Positions 7,927 through 18,181 of a stretch of 64,000 nucleotides of DNA are shown here, piece after piece; position 1 is the stretch's first letter, and each line of letters begins with the position of its first letter. Made by a program: the position numbers and the translations under genes. The stretch covers positions 682,001 through 746,000 of the forward strand of contig NZ_JAJOYX010000001.1 of assembly GCF_022565915.1 (NCBI RefSeq), given 5' to 3'. This DNA is from Nesterenkonia sp. LB17 (GTDB taxonomy: Bacteria; Actinomycetota; Actinomycetes; Actinomycetales; Micrococcaceae). Below the pieces are notes generated by a model. That model had not been told where the DNA came from, searched no databases, and was given only the letters and a program-made list of their open reading frames with translations.

Positions 7927-8565
7927 ATGGAAAAGCCCGCAGCCACCGGCACCGACGCTGATTCAAGCAGCGTCGTCGTCGCCGAAGAGACCGAACAGCA
8001 GCGTCGCGTGCGTTTTGAGAGCGAGGCTCTCCAGTACGTGGACCAGCTCTACTCAGCTGCCATGCGGATGACGCGCAATCCGCAGGACGCTGAAGACCTC
8101 GTGCAGGAGGCCTATACCAAGGCGTACTCCGCATTCCACCAGTACAAGCCCGGCACGAATCTCAAAGCCTGGCTCTACCGGATCCTGACCAACACCTACA
8201 TCAACATCTACCGGAAGAAGCAGCGCCAGCCCCTGCAGGCCAACACGGACACCGTGGAGGACTGGCAGATGGCCCAGGCCGCAGAGCACACCTCTTCGGG
8301 GCTGCGCTCGGCTGAGGCAGAAGCGCTGGATCATCTGCCTGACTCCGACGTCAAGGACGCGCTGCAGCAGATCCCCGAGGAGTTCCGCCTGGCGGTCTAC
8401 TTCTCCGATGTCGAGGGATTCGCCTATAAAGAGGTCGCCGAGATCATGAACATCCCGATCGGCACGGTGATGTCGCGACTGCACCGCGGCCGGAAGCTGC
8501 TGCGCGAACTCCTGAAAGACTATGCCCGCGAACGTGGCTTCAAGAAGCAGGAGGCCAAACCATGA
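7927..8565 (+). CDS. sigR: ECF RNA polymerase sigma factor SigR/SigH (redox stress)
   Basis: From the ATG at 7927 the protein has 212 residues. Region 2 is clear ([20 protein letters not shown], then [15 protein letters not shown], then [15 protein letters not shown]), as is region 4 ([20 protein letters not shown], then [20 protein letters not shown]). It is a group 4 sigma factor of the SigR/SigH subfamily, which directs transcription of thiol-redox and protein quality genes when its zinc anti-sigma factor is oxidised. The anti-sigma gene overlaps its stop by 4 nt. An in-frame ATG at 7834 would add 31 residues and fits the start point of the SigR-type promoter, recalling the long SigR isoform of Streptomyces coelicolor. 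Confidence 0.93.
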   Translation: MEKPAATGTDADSSSVVVAEETEQQRRVRFESEALQYVDQLYSAAMRMTRNPQDAEDLVQEAYTKAYSAFHQYKPGTNLKAWLYRILTNTYINIYRKKQRQPLQANTDTVEDWQMAQAAEHTSSGLRSAEAEALDHLPDSDVKDALQQIPEEFRLAVYFSDVEGFAYKEVAEIMNIPIGTVMSRLHRGRKLLRELLKDYARERGFKKQEAKP

Positions 8566-8903
8566 ACGACCAAGATCGCAGCCAGGCCACCGAGGTCAGC
8601 CCCGGGAAATGGCTTGATGAGAACTGCAGAGACGGTGACTGCACCGAGAAGCAGACCCGCATGGAGCGCATCTATGAGTACGCCGACGGTGCGCTGAGCC
8701 GGGAGGACATCGATGAGGTCGAGGCCCACCTGCATGCCTGCCCGGAGTGCGCCGACGACTACGACCTGGAGTGCATCATCCGCACCGTGGTCCGCCGCTC
8801 CTGCGCCGAGCGCGCACCGGAGACGCTGAAGGTCACGATCCTGGAGCGGATCAGTCAGATCCGCGTCGAGGCAGGACACCAGCAGGACGACGACCAGTCC
8901 TGA
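8562..8903 (+). CDS. rsrA: Zinc-binding anti-sigma factor (RsrA/RshA family)
   Basis: A 113-residue protein with the ZAS motif HLHACPEC (His-x3-Cys-x2-Cys) near residue 56. An upstream cysteine pair (ENCRDGDC) and a later Cys in [10 protein letters not shown] can join in redox sensing. In reduced form such proteins bind zinc and hold SigR; disulfide formation releases zinc and sigma. The start ATG overlaps the sigR stop (ATGA), giving the equimolar coupling expected of a sigma/anti-sigma pair. It is followed by a strong hairpin terminator. Actinobacterial homologues are about 100 residues. Confidence 0.93.
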   Translation: MNDQDRSQATEVSPGKWLDENCRDGDCTEKQTRMERIYEYADGALSREDIDEVEAHLHACPECADDYDLECIIRTVVRRSCAERAPETLKVTILERISQIRVEAGHQQDDDQS

Positions 8904-8950
8904 GCCGGCACCAGCCCTGAACCTCGGGCTCGCTTCAAGCCCTGAGCACG

Positions 8951-8989
8951 ACAGAACCCCCTGCAGAGATTCTCTGCAGGGGGTTCTGT
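8951..8989. terminator. Strong hairpin, bidirectional terminator between sigR-rsrA and the bL37 gene
   Basis: Perfect inverted repeat with 19-bp arms (8951-8969 and 8971-8989), core accccctgcagag, single central base. It lies between two converging transcription units. No long T-run follows, so it is called on hairpin strength and position. Confidence 0.8.
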
Positions 8990-9047
8990 GTTCTGCGCTG
9001 CCGCTTCGAAACGCGTCAGCCGCAGCAAGGGCCTTGGACCACTGAGA

Positions 9048-9122
9048 TCAGGAGTTGGGGCGCTTGCCGTGGTTGGCGTTCTTCTTGCGACGTGCGCTGC
9101 GCTTGCGTCCACGCTTGCTCAT
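9048..9122 (-). CDS. 50S ribosomal protein bL37 (24 residues)
   Basis: A very short gene of 24 codons plus TGA. The protein starts MSKRGRKRSARRKK and ends NANHGKRPNS; 11 of 24 residues are Lys or Arg. It matches the small actinobacterial large-subunit protein bL37 found in mycobacterial ribosomes, whose C-terminal NHGKRPN pattern is conserved. A strong ribosome binding site (AAGGAG) sits 6 nt before the ATG. It ends about 60 bp from the sigR-rsrA terminator hairpin. The identification rests on remembered family sequence and is quite specific. Confidence 0.85.
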   Translation of the reverse strand: MSKRGRKRSARRKKNANHGKRPNS

Positions 9123-9152
9123 GATGAACTCCTTTCGTCGGCTGGGGTAATT

Positions 9153-9821
9153 CTAGGCCACGGGCTCTTGGAGCCCTAACCACGGATACCACCCGCGGTG
9201 CAGCACCAGCCAGGCGATCAGACCATAGCCTGCCTGGCCGGGGAGTCCGCCGTTGGCCGCGAGGTCGCTGCGCCACTGTTCGTGGCTGACCAGGGGCGTG
9301 TAGGCGTCCACATAGACATGTGAGCGCCGTGAGGCCACGTCCCGGTAGGCCGCGTTGAGCTCGGAGATCCGCTGGTTGCGCTCCGCATCCAGGGTCGGGA
9401 CCGGCCCGAGCACCAGGCACCGGATGCCCTCCTGGGAGGCCCGGTCCAGGATATTGGCCAGGTTCAGCCGGGATCGGGCGGAGGAGGTGGCGCTGTAGAG
9501 GTCCGTGTCGTTCAGCGCGATGACCAGATGACGCTCGGGTGTGCCGCCGTCCGTCGTGGCGCCGGAGAACCGGGCGACGGCCTCGTCCTGCCACCGCTCG
9601 GAGAGCGCCTCGGTGCCCTCACCGGGCATGGCCAGGGCGTAGCTCTCCAGGGTGAGTCCCTCGATCGGAGTCTTGGAGATCACCCGACCGAACCACCCCA
9701 GCGCCCGGGGGTCACCGACGCCGCTGAGCAGCTCGTCGCCAAGGGCGACGATGCGCACGTGGCGCCGGTGACCGGAGGCTGCGGCTCTGAGATCCTGAGT
9801 GGAGTGTTCCATCCGGTTCAC
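9153..9821 (-). CDS. SGNH/GDSL-fold protein lacking the canonical catalytic residues
   Basis: A 222-residue protein with the block order of SGNH hydrolases. Block I reads VALGDELLSGVGDPRALGW, where Glu replaces the nucleophilic Ser of GDSL. Block III is present as IALNDTDLYS. The block V region reads ANGGLPGQAGYGLIAW, where homologues usually have DGxHP, so the catalytic Asp and His also seem absent. A GTG start overlaps the kgd stop by 4 nt, so it is translated with kgd. Its biochemical role is unknown; the sequence argues against a classic serine esterase. Related GDEL-type proteins may be a distinct actinobacterial subfamily. Confidence 0.75.
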   Translation of the reverse strand: MNRMEHSTQDLRAAASGHRRHVRIVALGDELLSGVGDPRALGWFGRVISKTPIEGLTLESYALAMPGEGTEALSERWQDEAVARFSGATTDGGTPERHLVIALNDTDLYSATSSARSRLNLANILDRASQEGIRCLVLGPVPTLDAERNQRISELNAAYRDVASRRSHVYVDAYTPLVSHEQWRSDLAANGGLPGQAGYGLIAWLVLHRGWYPWLGLQEPVA

Positions 9822-12800
9822 AGGTCCAGGTGCGGGAAGGCCTTGCTGAGCAGGCCCTCCAGCTCCTTGGCGTGACGCTTGGCCTGCCCCACCGAGGTGG
9901 CGGCAGACTCAGCGCGCGAGACCAGCTTGAGCTCCTGCTTCAGCAGCGGACGCAGGTTCATGCCGAGGAACGGCCATGGACCCTGGTTGACCGGCTCGTC
10001 CTGGGCGTAGACGACCTCCTCTGCCGAGGAGTAGCGGTCCAGCTCGGCCTGCAGCTCCTCCACCGGCATCGGGTAGAGCTGCTCGAGCCGCACGATGGCG
10101 GTGGCCTCGTCCTTGTGCTTGTTCCGGGTGGCGACGAGGTCGTAGTAGAGCCGGCCTGAGACGATCAGGACGCGCTTGACCTTCGCGGCGTCCACTTCCC
10201 GGTCCGGGATCACCTCCTGGAAGGTGCCCGTGGTGAAGTCCTCCACCGAGTTCGCCGCAGCCTTCAGGCGGAGCAGCTGCTTCGGTGAGAAGACGATCAG
10301 CGGACGGCGCGGACGCGCCACCGCTTGACGGCGGAGCAGGTGGAAGTAGTTCGCACCCGAAGAGGGCAGCACCACGGTCATGTTGTCCTCGGCGCAGAGC
10401 TGCAGGAAACGCTCGGGACGGCCTGACGAATGGTCCGGTCCCTGGCCCTCATAGCCGTGCGGAAGCAGCATGACCACCGAGGAGTTCTGGCCCCACTTCT
10501 GCTGGGCGGTGGCGATGAACTCGTCGATGATGATCTGGGCGCCGTTGACGAAGTCGCCGAACTGAGCCTCCCAGAGCACCAGCGCATTCGGGTTCTCCAC
10601 GGAGTAGCCGTACTCGAAGCCCAGTGCGCCGTATTCGGAGAGCAGCGAGTCATAGATGAAGAACCGTGCCTGATCCTCGGTCAGGTTCTTCAGCGGGTAC
10701 CACTCGTCGCCGTTGACCCGGTCGTGGAAGACCGCGTGGCGCTGCACGAAGGTGCCGCGGCGCGAGTCCTGACCTGCCAGACGGACCTCGGTGCCCTCCA
10801 TGAGCAGCGAGCCGAAGGCCGCGATCTCCGCGAAGCCCCAGTCGATGCCGCCTTCGCGGGCCATCTTGGCCCGCTTCTCCAGCAGCGACTTCAGCTTCGG
10901 GTGCGGGGTGAAGCTCTCCGGGATGTTGGTGTGGACCTCGCCGATGTGCGCGAGGGAGTCCTCACTGATCTTGGTGTCATCGCCTTCACGGTCCGGGGTG
11001 CTGGTCTCGTCCTCGGAGGCGGTCGGGGCCATGCCCCGGGTGCCGGAGGCGTCGGGATCAGCCGTGGAGATCGGCTGGGTCTGGGCGGCGTGGGTCTCGG
11101 TGAAGACCCGCTCCAGCCGCTGGCGGAAGTCCCGCAGCGCCTGGTCGGCCTCTTCCTGGGTGATGTCGCCACGTCCGACCAGCGCCTCGGTGTAGAGCCG
11201 ACGCGTGGTGCGCTTGGCCTCCACCAGGTTGTACATCTTGGGCTGGGTCATCGAGGGATCGTCACCCTCGTTGTGACCGCGTCGGCGGTAGCAGACCAGA
11301 TCGATCACGACGTCCTTGTTGAACCGCTGGCGGTAGCGGAAGGACAGCTGGGCCACGCGGGCCACCGACTCCGGGTCATCGGCGTTGACGTGGAAGATCG
11401 GCGCCTGGATGGCCTTGGCCATATCGGTGGAGTAGGTCATGGACCGAGCCGCCGAGGGGGCGGTGGTGAAGCCCACCTGGTTGTTCACGACCACGTGCAC
11501 GGTGCCGCCGGTGCGGTAGCCGCGCAGCTGGGACATGTTCAGCGTCTCCGCGACCACGCCCTGGCCGGCGAATGCCGCATCGCCGTGGACCAGCAGCGGC
11601 ATCACCGAGAATGAGTTCAGCGCATCCGCGCCCTGGTTGATCCGGTCCTGCTTGGCGCGCACCACACCTTCGAGCACGGGGTTGACCGCCTCCAGGTGTG
11701 AGGGGTTCGCGGCCAGGTAGACGCTGGTGGAGTTGCCGCGGTCCGAGGTGAAGGAGCCCCGGGTGCCCAGGTGGTACTTCACGTCGCCCGAGCCGGTGCC
11801 GGCCTCGCGGCCCTCGAACTCGCGGAAGACCTGTGCGTGGGTCTTGCCGGCGATGTTGGTGAGCACGTTGATGCGTCCGCGGTGAGCCATGCCGATCGCG
11901 ACCTCGTCGAGGCCCTCATCGGCCGCCTCGGAGAGGATCGTGTCCAGCAGCGGGATCAGCGATTCGCCGCCCTCGAGCGAGAAGCGCTTCTGCCCGACGA
12001 ACTTGGTCTGCAGGAAGGTCTCGAACGCCTCGGCCGCATTGAGCCGGCCCAGGATCCGGAACTGCTCATCCCGGGTGGGCTTCTCGTAGGGATGCTCGAT
12101 CTCGTCCTGGAACCACTGGCGTTCCTCGGGGGACTGGATGTGCATGTATTCCACGCCGGTGCTGCGGCAATAGGTGTCACGCAGCACGCCCAGGATGTTG
12201 CGCAGCGGCAGCATGGAATTGCCGCCGAAGCCGCCCGTGGGCCATTCGCGGTCGAGGTCCCACAGGGTCAGCCCGTGAGACTCGATGTCGAGGTCCGGGT
12301 GGCTGCGCATCTGGTACTCCAGCGGGTCCACCGAGGCCATCAGGTGACCGCGGACCCGGTAGGAGTGGATGAGCTGCTGGATCCTGGCGACCTTGTTGAT
12401 CTGGTCCTCAGGGTTGACCTGGATGTCGGCGGACCATGCGATGGGCTCATACGGGATCCGCAGGGCTTCGAAGATCTCCTCGTAGAAGCCCTCCTTGCCG
12501 AGCAGGTACTGGTGGATGGTCTTGAGGAACTCACCGGACCCGGCGCCCTGGATGACGCGGTGGTCATAGGTGGAGGTCAGCGTGATGACCTTGGAGACAG
12601 CGAGGTTGTTCAGCGTCTTCTCCGAGGCGCCCTGGAACTCGGCGGGGTACTCCAGCGCGCCCACGCCCACGATCACGGCCTGGCCCTTGGAGAGCCGAGG
12701 CACCGAGTGCACGGTGCCGATGCCGCCGGGGTTGGTCAGCGAGACGGTGGTCCCGGCGTAGTCCCCGGGGGTGAGCTTGTTGTCCCGGGCGCGCTTGACG

Positions 12801-13768
12801 ACGTCGTCGTAGGCGGCCCAGAACTCGGTGAAGCTCATCTCCTCGGCGGCCTTCATGTTCGGCACCACCAGCGCACGGGTGCCGTCGGGGCGGGGCATGT
12901 CGATGGCCAGCCCGAAGTTCACATGGGCCGGGTGAACAGCCACCGGCTTGTTGTCCTGCACGTCATAGGTGACGTTCATCGACGGGTGCTTGCGCAGCGC
13001 CTTGAGCAGGGCATAGCCGATCACATGGGTGAAGGAGACCTTGCCGCCGCGGGTGCGCCTGAGGTGATTGTTGATCACGGTGCGGTTGTCGATGAGCAGC
13101 TTCGCCGGCACCGCGCGCACCGTGGTGGCGGTGGGCACGGTCAGCGAGGCATCCATGTTCGCCGCGATGGCCTTGGAGATGCCCTTCAGCGGCATCACCT
13201 TGTCCTCCTTCTCCTCCTTCGTCGCCGACTCGGCCTTGGCGGCAGAGGGCTCGGAAGGGATGGGAGTGCTGGAGGAGCCTTCGGACTTCTTCGTCGTCGG
13301 GGTCCGCGGGGCCACCGGCTTGCTGACCGAGGGGCCCTTCTCGCCGGCCGGCTTCTGCGACTTCTCGGGCTCGGCGGGCTTCGCGGTGGCCGGAGTGGTC
13401 TCAGCGGTGGACTCGCGCTGGTTGTCCGCGCTGGGTTTGGAGTCCACGGCAGGCTTCGCCGGAGACTTGGCGGACGACTTCTCACCTGAGGCGGTGCTGG
13501 CCTTCGCGGCACCGTTGCTGTCAGACCCGGCAGCCTTGCCGGAGCTGGAGCTGCTCTTCGGCTCGGCGGGGGTGGCCGCCGTCGGCGCAGGGGCGGAGGA
13601 GGTGCCGGACGGACGGGAATCACCGTCGCCCTCGAGCTGGCGGAAGATCTCAGCCCACTTCCGATCCACCGAATCCGGATCGTCCTTGAACTTGTCGTAT
13701 ATGTCGGCGACCAACCATTCGTTCCCCGGGAATTCCTCGGCAAGACGGCTGGACGTTAGCTCTGGCAC
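9818..13768 (-). CDS. kgd: Multifunctional 2-oxoglutarate decarboxylase/dehydrogenase E1 with fused succinyltransferase domain
   Basis: A 1316-residue fused enzyme typical of Actinobacteria. The N-terminus (EEFPGNEWLVADIYDKF) is the E1 N-terminal segment. It is followed by about 140 residues of Ala/Pro/Lys/Ser-rich linker, then an E2-like acyltransferase domain without lipoyl domain (active-site region TYDHRVIQGAGSGEF near 405), then the thiamine-diphosphate E1 domain (GMAHRGRINVLTNIAGK, VNNQVGFTTAPSA, HNEGDDPSMTQP) to the C-terminus (EPVNQGPWPFLGMNL). It oxidatively decarboxylates 2-oxoglutarate in the TCA cycle, working with lipoylated E2 and E3 encoded elsewhere. In this class activity is controlled by the FHA protein GarA/OdhI; that gene is not in the window. 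GTG start. Confidence 0.96.
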   Translation of the reverse strand: MPELTSSRLAEEFPGNEWLVADIYDKFKDDPDSVDRKWAEIFRQLEGDGDSRPSGTSSAPAPTAATPAEPKSSSSSGKAAGSDSNGAAKASTASGEKSSAKSPAKPAVDSKPSADNQRESTAETTPATAKPAEPEKSQKPAGEKGPSVSKPVAPRTPTTKKSEGSSSTPIPSEPSAAKAESATKEEKEDKVMPLKGISKAIAANMDASLTVPTATTVRAVPAKLLIDNRTVINNHLRRTRGGKVSFTHVIGYALLKALRKHPSMNVTYDVQDNKPVAVHPAHVNFGLAIDMPRPDGTRALVVPNMKAAEEMSFTEFWAAYDDVVKRARDNKLTPGDYAGTTVSLTNPGGIGTVHSVPRLSKGQAVIVGVGALEYPAEFQGASEKTLNNLAVSKVITLTSTYDHRVIQGAGSGEFLKTIHQYLLGKEGFYEEIFEALRIPYEPIAWSADIQVNPEDQINKVARIQQLIHSYRVRGHLMASVDPLEYQMRSHPDLDIESHGLTLWDLDREWPTGGFGGNSMLPLRNILGVLRDTYCRSTGVEYMHIQSPEERQWFQDEIEHPYEKPTRDEQFRILGRLNAAEAFETFLQTKFVGQKRFSLEGGESLIPLLDTILSEAADEGLDEVAIGMAHRGRINVLTNIAGKTHAQVFREFEGREAGTGSGDVKYHLGTRGSFTSDRGNSTSVYLAANPSHLEAVNPVLEGVVRAKQDRINQGADALNSFSVMPLLVHGDAAFAGQGVVAETLNMSQLRGYRTGGTVHVVVNNQVGFTTAPSAARSMTYSTDMAKAIQAPIFHVNADDPESVARVAQLSFRYRQRFNKDVVIDLVCYRRRGHNEGDDPSMTQPKMYNLVEAKRTTRRLYTEALVGRGDITQEEADQALRDFRQRLERVFTETHAAQTQPISTADPDASGTRGMAPTASEDETSTPDREGDDTKISEDSLAHIGEVHTNIPESFTPHPKLKSLLEKRAKMAREGGIDWGFAEIAAFGSLLMEGTEVRLAGQDSRRGTFVQRHAVFHDRVNGDEWYPLKNLTEDQARFFIYDSLLSEYGALGFEYGYSVENPNALVLWEAQFGDFVNGAQIIIDEFIATAQQKWGQNSSVVMLLPHGYEGQGPDHSSGRPERFLQLCAEDNMTVVLPSSGANYFHLLRRQAVARPRRPLIVFSPKQLLRLKAAANSVEDFTTGTFQEVIPDREVDAAKVKRVLIVSGRLYYDLVATRNKHKDEATAIVRLEQLYPMPVEELQAELDRYSSAEEVVYAQDEPVNQGPWPFLGMNLRPLLKQELKLVSRAESAATSVGQAKRHAKELEGLLSKAFPHLDL

Positions 13769-13853
13769 TGTGGATACGCCTCTTCCATTGTGTTGTGTAG
13801 TTATCCGGCACAGCTTCGTGCACGTGGATCTTCACCTCGTCCAAGCATAGTGA

Positions 13854-15437
<1,584 letters not shown>

Positions 15438-15462
15438 TCCAGGCGGTAGGCTCTGAGATCTC

Positions 15463-15564
15463 ATGGAGCATCGACAACCTGGCCGCGGCCCGCACCTGAT
15501 CCACGCCCACCCCCTGATCCACACGCCCGAGGCGCAGCGCCTCGGCCGGGGGTGGCTGCGCTAA
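15463..15564 (+). CDS. Possible 33-codon upstream ORF/leader peptide before the CNNM gene
   Basis: An ATG at 15463 opens a 33-codon frame starting MEHRQPGRGPHLIHAHP, with His and Pro clustered at its centre. Its TAA is immediately followed, in the same frame, by the GTG start of the CNNM gene. A -10-like TAGGCT (15447-15452) is 10 nt upstream, and the CNNM GTG has no ribosome binding site, so reinitiation or coupling is plausible. No homologue is recognised and expression is unproven. Confidence 0.35.
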   Translation: MEHRQPGRGPHLIHAHPLIHTPEAQRLGRGWLR

Positions 15565-16965
15565 GTGGAACTGCTTCTGCTCGGCCTGGGGTTCCTGCTG
15601 ATCCTGGGCACCGGGTTCTTCGTCGCCGTCGAATTCTCGCTGGTCGCTCTGGACCAGCCCACCGTCCAGCACGCGATCGATCGCGGAGACAAGTCTGCTC
15701 CGGCGGTGATGCGGTGCCTGAAGTCGCTCTCCACCCAGCTCTCCTCCTGTCAGCTGGGCATCACCCTGACCACCCTGCTCACCGGCTATGTGGCCGAACC
15801 GGCGCTGGGCGCGCTGCTGGCAGCCCCGCTCGAAGCCCTGGGCGTGCCCGAGCAGGCGCTCTCCGCGGTCTCGCTGACCGTGGCGCTGATCATCGCGACC
15901 ATGGTCACCATGATCATCGGCGAGCTGGTCCCGAAGAACCTCGCGATCGCCGAGGCCTACGGGGTGGCCCGGGTGCTGGCGAAGCCGCAGCTGGTCTTCA
16001 CCGCCGTCTTCCGCCCGCTGATCAAGGTGCTCAACGGCTTCTCCAACAAGGTCCTGCACCGCTTCGGCCTGGAGGTCAAAGAGGAGCTCTCAGGGGCTCG
16101 CACCCCGGAGGAGCTCTCCTCCATGGTGCGCCGCTCCGCGATGCTGGGCACCCTCGACGAGGGCACCGCCACCTTCCTGGACCGCACGCTGCGCTTCTCC
16201 GACCAGACCGCCGCCGACGTGATGACCCCGCGCCCGCGGATGGCCAGCGTCGACGCCGACGCCTCCCTGGAAGCCCTCATCGATCTGGCCCGGCAGACCG
16301 GGTTCTCCCGCTTCCCGGTCCTGGGAGACAGCGTCGACGACGTCCGCGGGGTGACCCACGTGAAGAAGGCTGTGGCCGTGCCCCGCGAGAAGCGCCAAGG
16401 CCTGGTCGCCGCCACCGTGATGTCAGAGATCACCCGGGTGCCCGAGACCATCCACCTCGATGCGCTGCTGCCGGTGCTGCGTGAGGCCTCGCTGCAGGTG
16501 GCCATCGTGGAGGACGAATACGGCGGCACCTCCGGTGTGGTCACCCTGGAGGACCTGATCGAGGAGATCGTGGGCGAGGTCGCCGATGAACACGACCGGA
16601 TCGCTCCCGGAGTGCTGCAGAGCGCCTCCGGCGACTGGTTCTTCCCCGGGCTGCTGCGCCCCGACGAGATCAACGCCCAGATCCTGGAGCTCGCCATCCC
16701 CGAACATCCCGCCTATGAGACGGTGGCCGGCTTCATGCTGCTCACCCTGGGCCGGGTGGCCGGACTGGGAGACGCCGTCGAGGTCGACGGCGGCAGGCTC
16801 GCCGTCGTCGGGGTCGACGGTCGCCGGATCGACCGGCTCTGCTTCACCCCTGACCCACGGGCCCGCGACGCCGCGCTGCAGCACGCCGCCGCCCGGGCCG
16901 AGAAGCTGGCCGAGGACCGCGCGGACCATGTCCGTCATGCCCGCGAAAGGGGTGAACGACGATGA
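15565..16965 (+). CDS. CNNM/CBS/CorC_HlyC transmembrane transporter-like protein
   Basis: A 466-residue protein with the full HlyC/CorC layout: CNNM transmembrane domain with four helices (residues 1-150, starting MELLLLGLGFLLILGTGFFV, motif IIGELVPKNLAIA), paired CBS domains (ADVMTPRPRMASVDAD to VTLEDLIEEIVGEV, about 210-345), then a CorC_HlyC domain (about 355-445). These proteins are linked to magnesium or cobalt efflux and homeostasis. The GTG directly follows the stop of a small upstream ORF and lacks a ribosome binding site. The next gene, a paralogue, overlaps it by 4 nt; adjacent CNNM pairs are usual in Actinobacteria and may work as heteromers. Confidence 0.9.
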   Translation: MELLLLGLGFLLILGTGFFVAVEFSLVALDQPTVQHAIDRGDKSAPAVMRCLKSLSTQLSSCQLGITLTTLLTGYVAEPALGALLAAPLEALGVPEQALSAVSLTVALIIATMVTMIIGELVPKNLAIAEAYGVARVLAKPQLVFTAVFRPLIKVLNGFSNKVLHRFGLEVKEELSGARTPEELSSMVRRSAMLGTLDEGTATFLDRTLRFSDQTAADVMTPRPRMASVDADASLEALIDLARQTGFSRFPVLGDSVDDVRGVTHVKKAVAVPREKRQGLVAATVMSEITRVPETIHLDALLPVLREASLQVAIVEDEYGGTSGVVTLEDLIEEIVGEVADEHDRIAPGVLQSASGDWFFPGLLRPDEINAQILELAIPEHPAYETVAGFMLLTLGRVAGLGDAVEVDGGRLAVVGVDGRRIDRLCFTPDPRARDAALQHAAARAEKLAEDRADHVRHARERGERR

Positions 16966-18041
16966 ACCCCGACCTGATGGGCATCCTCTGGCTGGTGATC
17001 CTGCTCGGCGCCAACGCCTTCTTCGTCGGCGGCGAGTTCGCGGTGATGAGCGCCCGGCGGAGCCAGATCGAGCCGAAGGCCGAGGCCGGGTCCGCCCGCG
17101 CCAAGACCGCGCTCTACGCGATGGAACACGTCTCGCAGATGCTCGCCATCGCCCAGCTGGGCATCACGGTGTGTTCGCTCCTGATCCTGATGGTCTCCGA
17201 GCCTGCGATCCATCACCTGCTGACCGAGCCGCTGACCTCGTTCGGGCTGAGCTACACCGCCGCCAGCGTGATCGCCTTCATCATCGCCCTGGCGCTGGTC
17301 TCCTTCCTGCACGTGACCATCGGCGAGATGGTGCCCAAGAACGCCGCCGTCTCCGTGGCGGACCGCGCGGTCCTGCTGCTGGCCCCGCCGCTGGTCTTCC
17401 TCTACCGGATCCTGATGCCGCTGATCTGGGTGCTGAATCTCACCGCGAACCTGGTGCTGCGCGCCTTCGGGATCACCCCGCGCGACGAGGTGGTCTCCAC
17501 CTTCACCCTGGAGGAGATGGAATCGATCGTGGCCGAGTCCAAGCGCGGCGGCACGGTGCGCGACGACGCCGGGATCATCGCCGGTGCCATGGAGTTCAGC
17601 GACTACACCGCCGCCGAGGTGATGATCCCGGTCGAAGAGGTGATCACGCTGCCGGCCGACGTCACCCCGCGCAAGGTGGAGAAGGCCGTGGGACGCACCG
17701 GGTTCTCCCGCTTCGTCAGCACAGATGATCAGGACGTCTACACCGGCTACGTGCACCTCAAGGACGTGATGAGCCTGCCCGCCTCCGCCTCCGGGGAGCC
17801 CATCCCGGTGACCGTGGTGCGCTCCCTGGGCAACATGGGCCTCACCGACGAGATCGAGGAGTGCCTGGCGCAGATGCAGCGCACCGGATCCCACCTGGCC
17901 CGCGTGATCGACGCCGAGGGCGTCACCCGCGGCATCCTGTTCCTCGAAGACGTGCTGGAGGTGCTCGTCGGCGAGATCCACGACGCCACCCAGTCCTGGG
18001 ACTCCCGCCGACGGCACACGGTGAGCGCAGAGGAGAGCTGA
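16962..18041 (+). CDS. CNNM/CBS membrane protein lacking the CorC_HlyC domain
   Basis: A 359-residue paralogue of the previous gene: CNNM domain (LLGANAFFVGGEFAVMSARR, then TIGEMVPKNAAVS) and a CBS pair (AEVMIPVEEVITLPADVT to GILFLEDVLEVLVGEIHD), ending soon after the second CBS without the C-terminal CorC_HlyC domain. This short form is common as the second member of actinobacterial CNNM pairs. Its ATG overlaps the first gene's stop. The last codons sit in a 17-bp tandem duplication that runs past the stop codon, so the extreme C-terminus (VSAEES) may be recent. Confidence 0.9.
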   Translation: MNPDLMGILWLVILLGANAFFVGGEFAVMSARRSQIEPKAEAGSARAKTALYAMEHVSQMLAIAQLGITVCSLLILMVSEPAIHHLLTEPLTSFGLSYTAASVIAFIIALALVSFLHVTIGEMVPKNAAVSVADRAVLLLAPPLVFLYRILMPLIWVLNLTANLVLRAFGITPRDEVVSTFTLEEMESIVAESKRGGTVRDDAGIIAGAMEFSDYTAAEVMIPVEEVITLPADVTPRKVEKAVGRTGFSRFVSTDDQDVYTGYVHLKDVMSLPASASGEPIPVTVVRSLGNMGLTDEIEECLAQMQRTGSHLARVIDAEGVTRGILFLEDVLEVLVGEIHDATQSWDSRRRHTVSAEES

Positions 18042-18056
18042 GCGCAGAGGAGAGCT
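18023..18056 (+). repeat. 17-bp tandem duplication across the CNNM2 stop codon
   Basis: Two identical head-to-tail copies of gagcgcagaggagagct, followed by a partial third (gagcg). The stop codon is at the junction of the copies. Consistent with a replication slippage event. Confidence 0.9.
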
Positions 18057-18091
18057 GAGCGACAGAGGGAGACGCGGCGCACCACGGCCTA

Positions 18092-18128
18092 GTTGAGATT
18101 TGTTCTCAACAAAGTCTGGCCGTACGCT
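18092..18128 (+). promoter_or_regulatory. Zur box overlapping the znuA promoter
   Basis: The palindrome gttgagatttgttctcaac (18092-18110) has perfect 7-bp arms and resembles the actinobacterial Zur box (TGA/TCA-bounded, AT-rich). It covers a plausible -35 TTGTTC (18100-18105), which is 17 bp from a -10 TACGCT (18123-18128). The zur-like gene lies convergent at the end of the operon. Zinc-dependent repression is inference from this layout. Confidence 0.75.
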
Positions 18129-18181
18129 GGTCTCAGCTGCTCACGCCCCGGCAGCGCCTCCCCACGACGAAAGTACGATCC

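Noticed and set aside
11771-13489. 572-residue open frame opposite kgd
   Set aside because: Antisense shadow of the conserved kgd reading frame; no ribosome binding site or recognisable domain.
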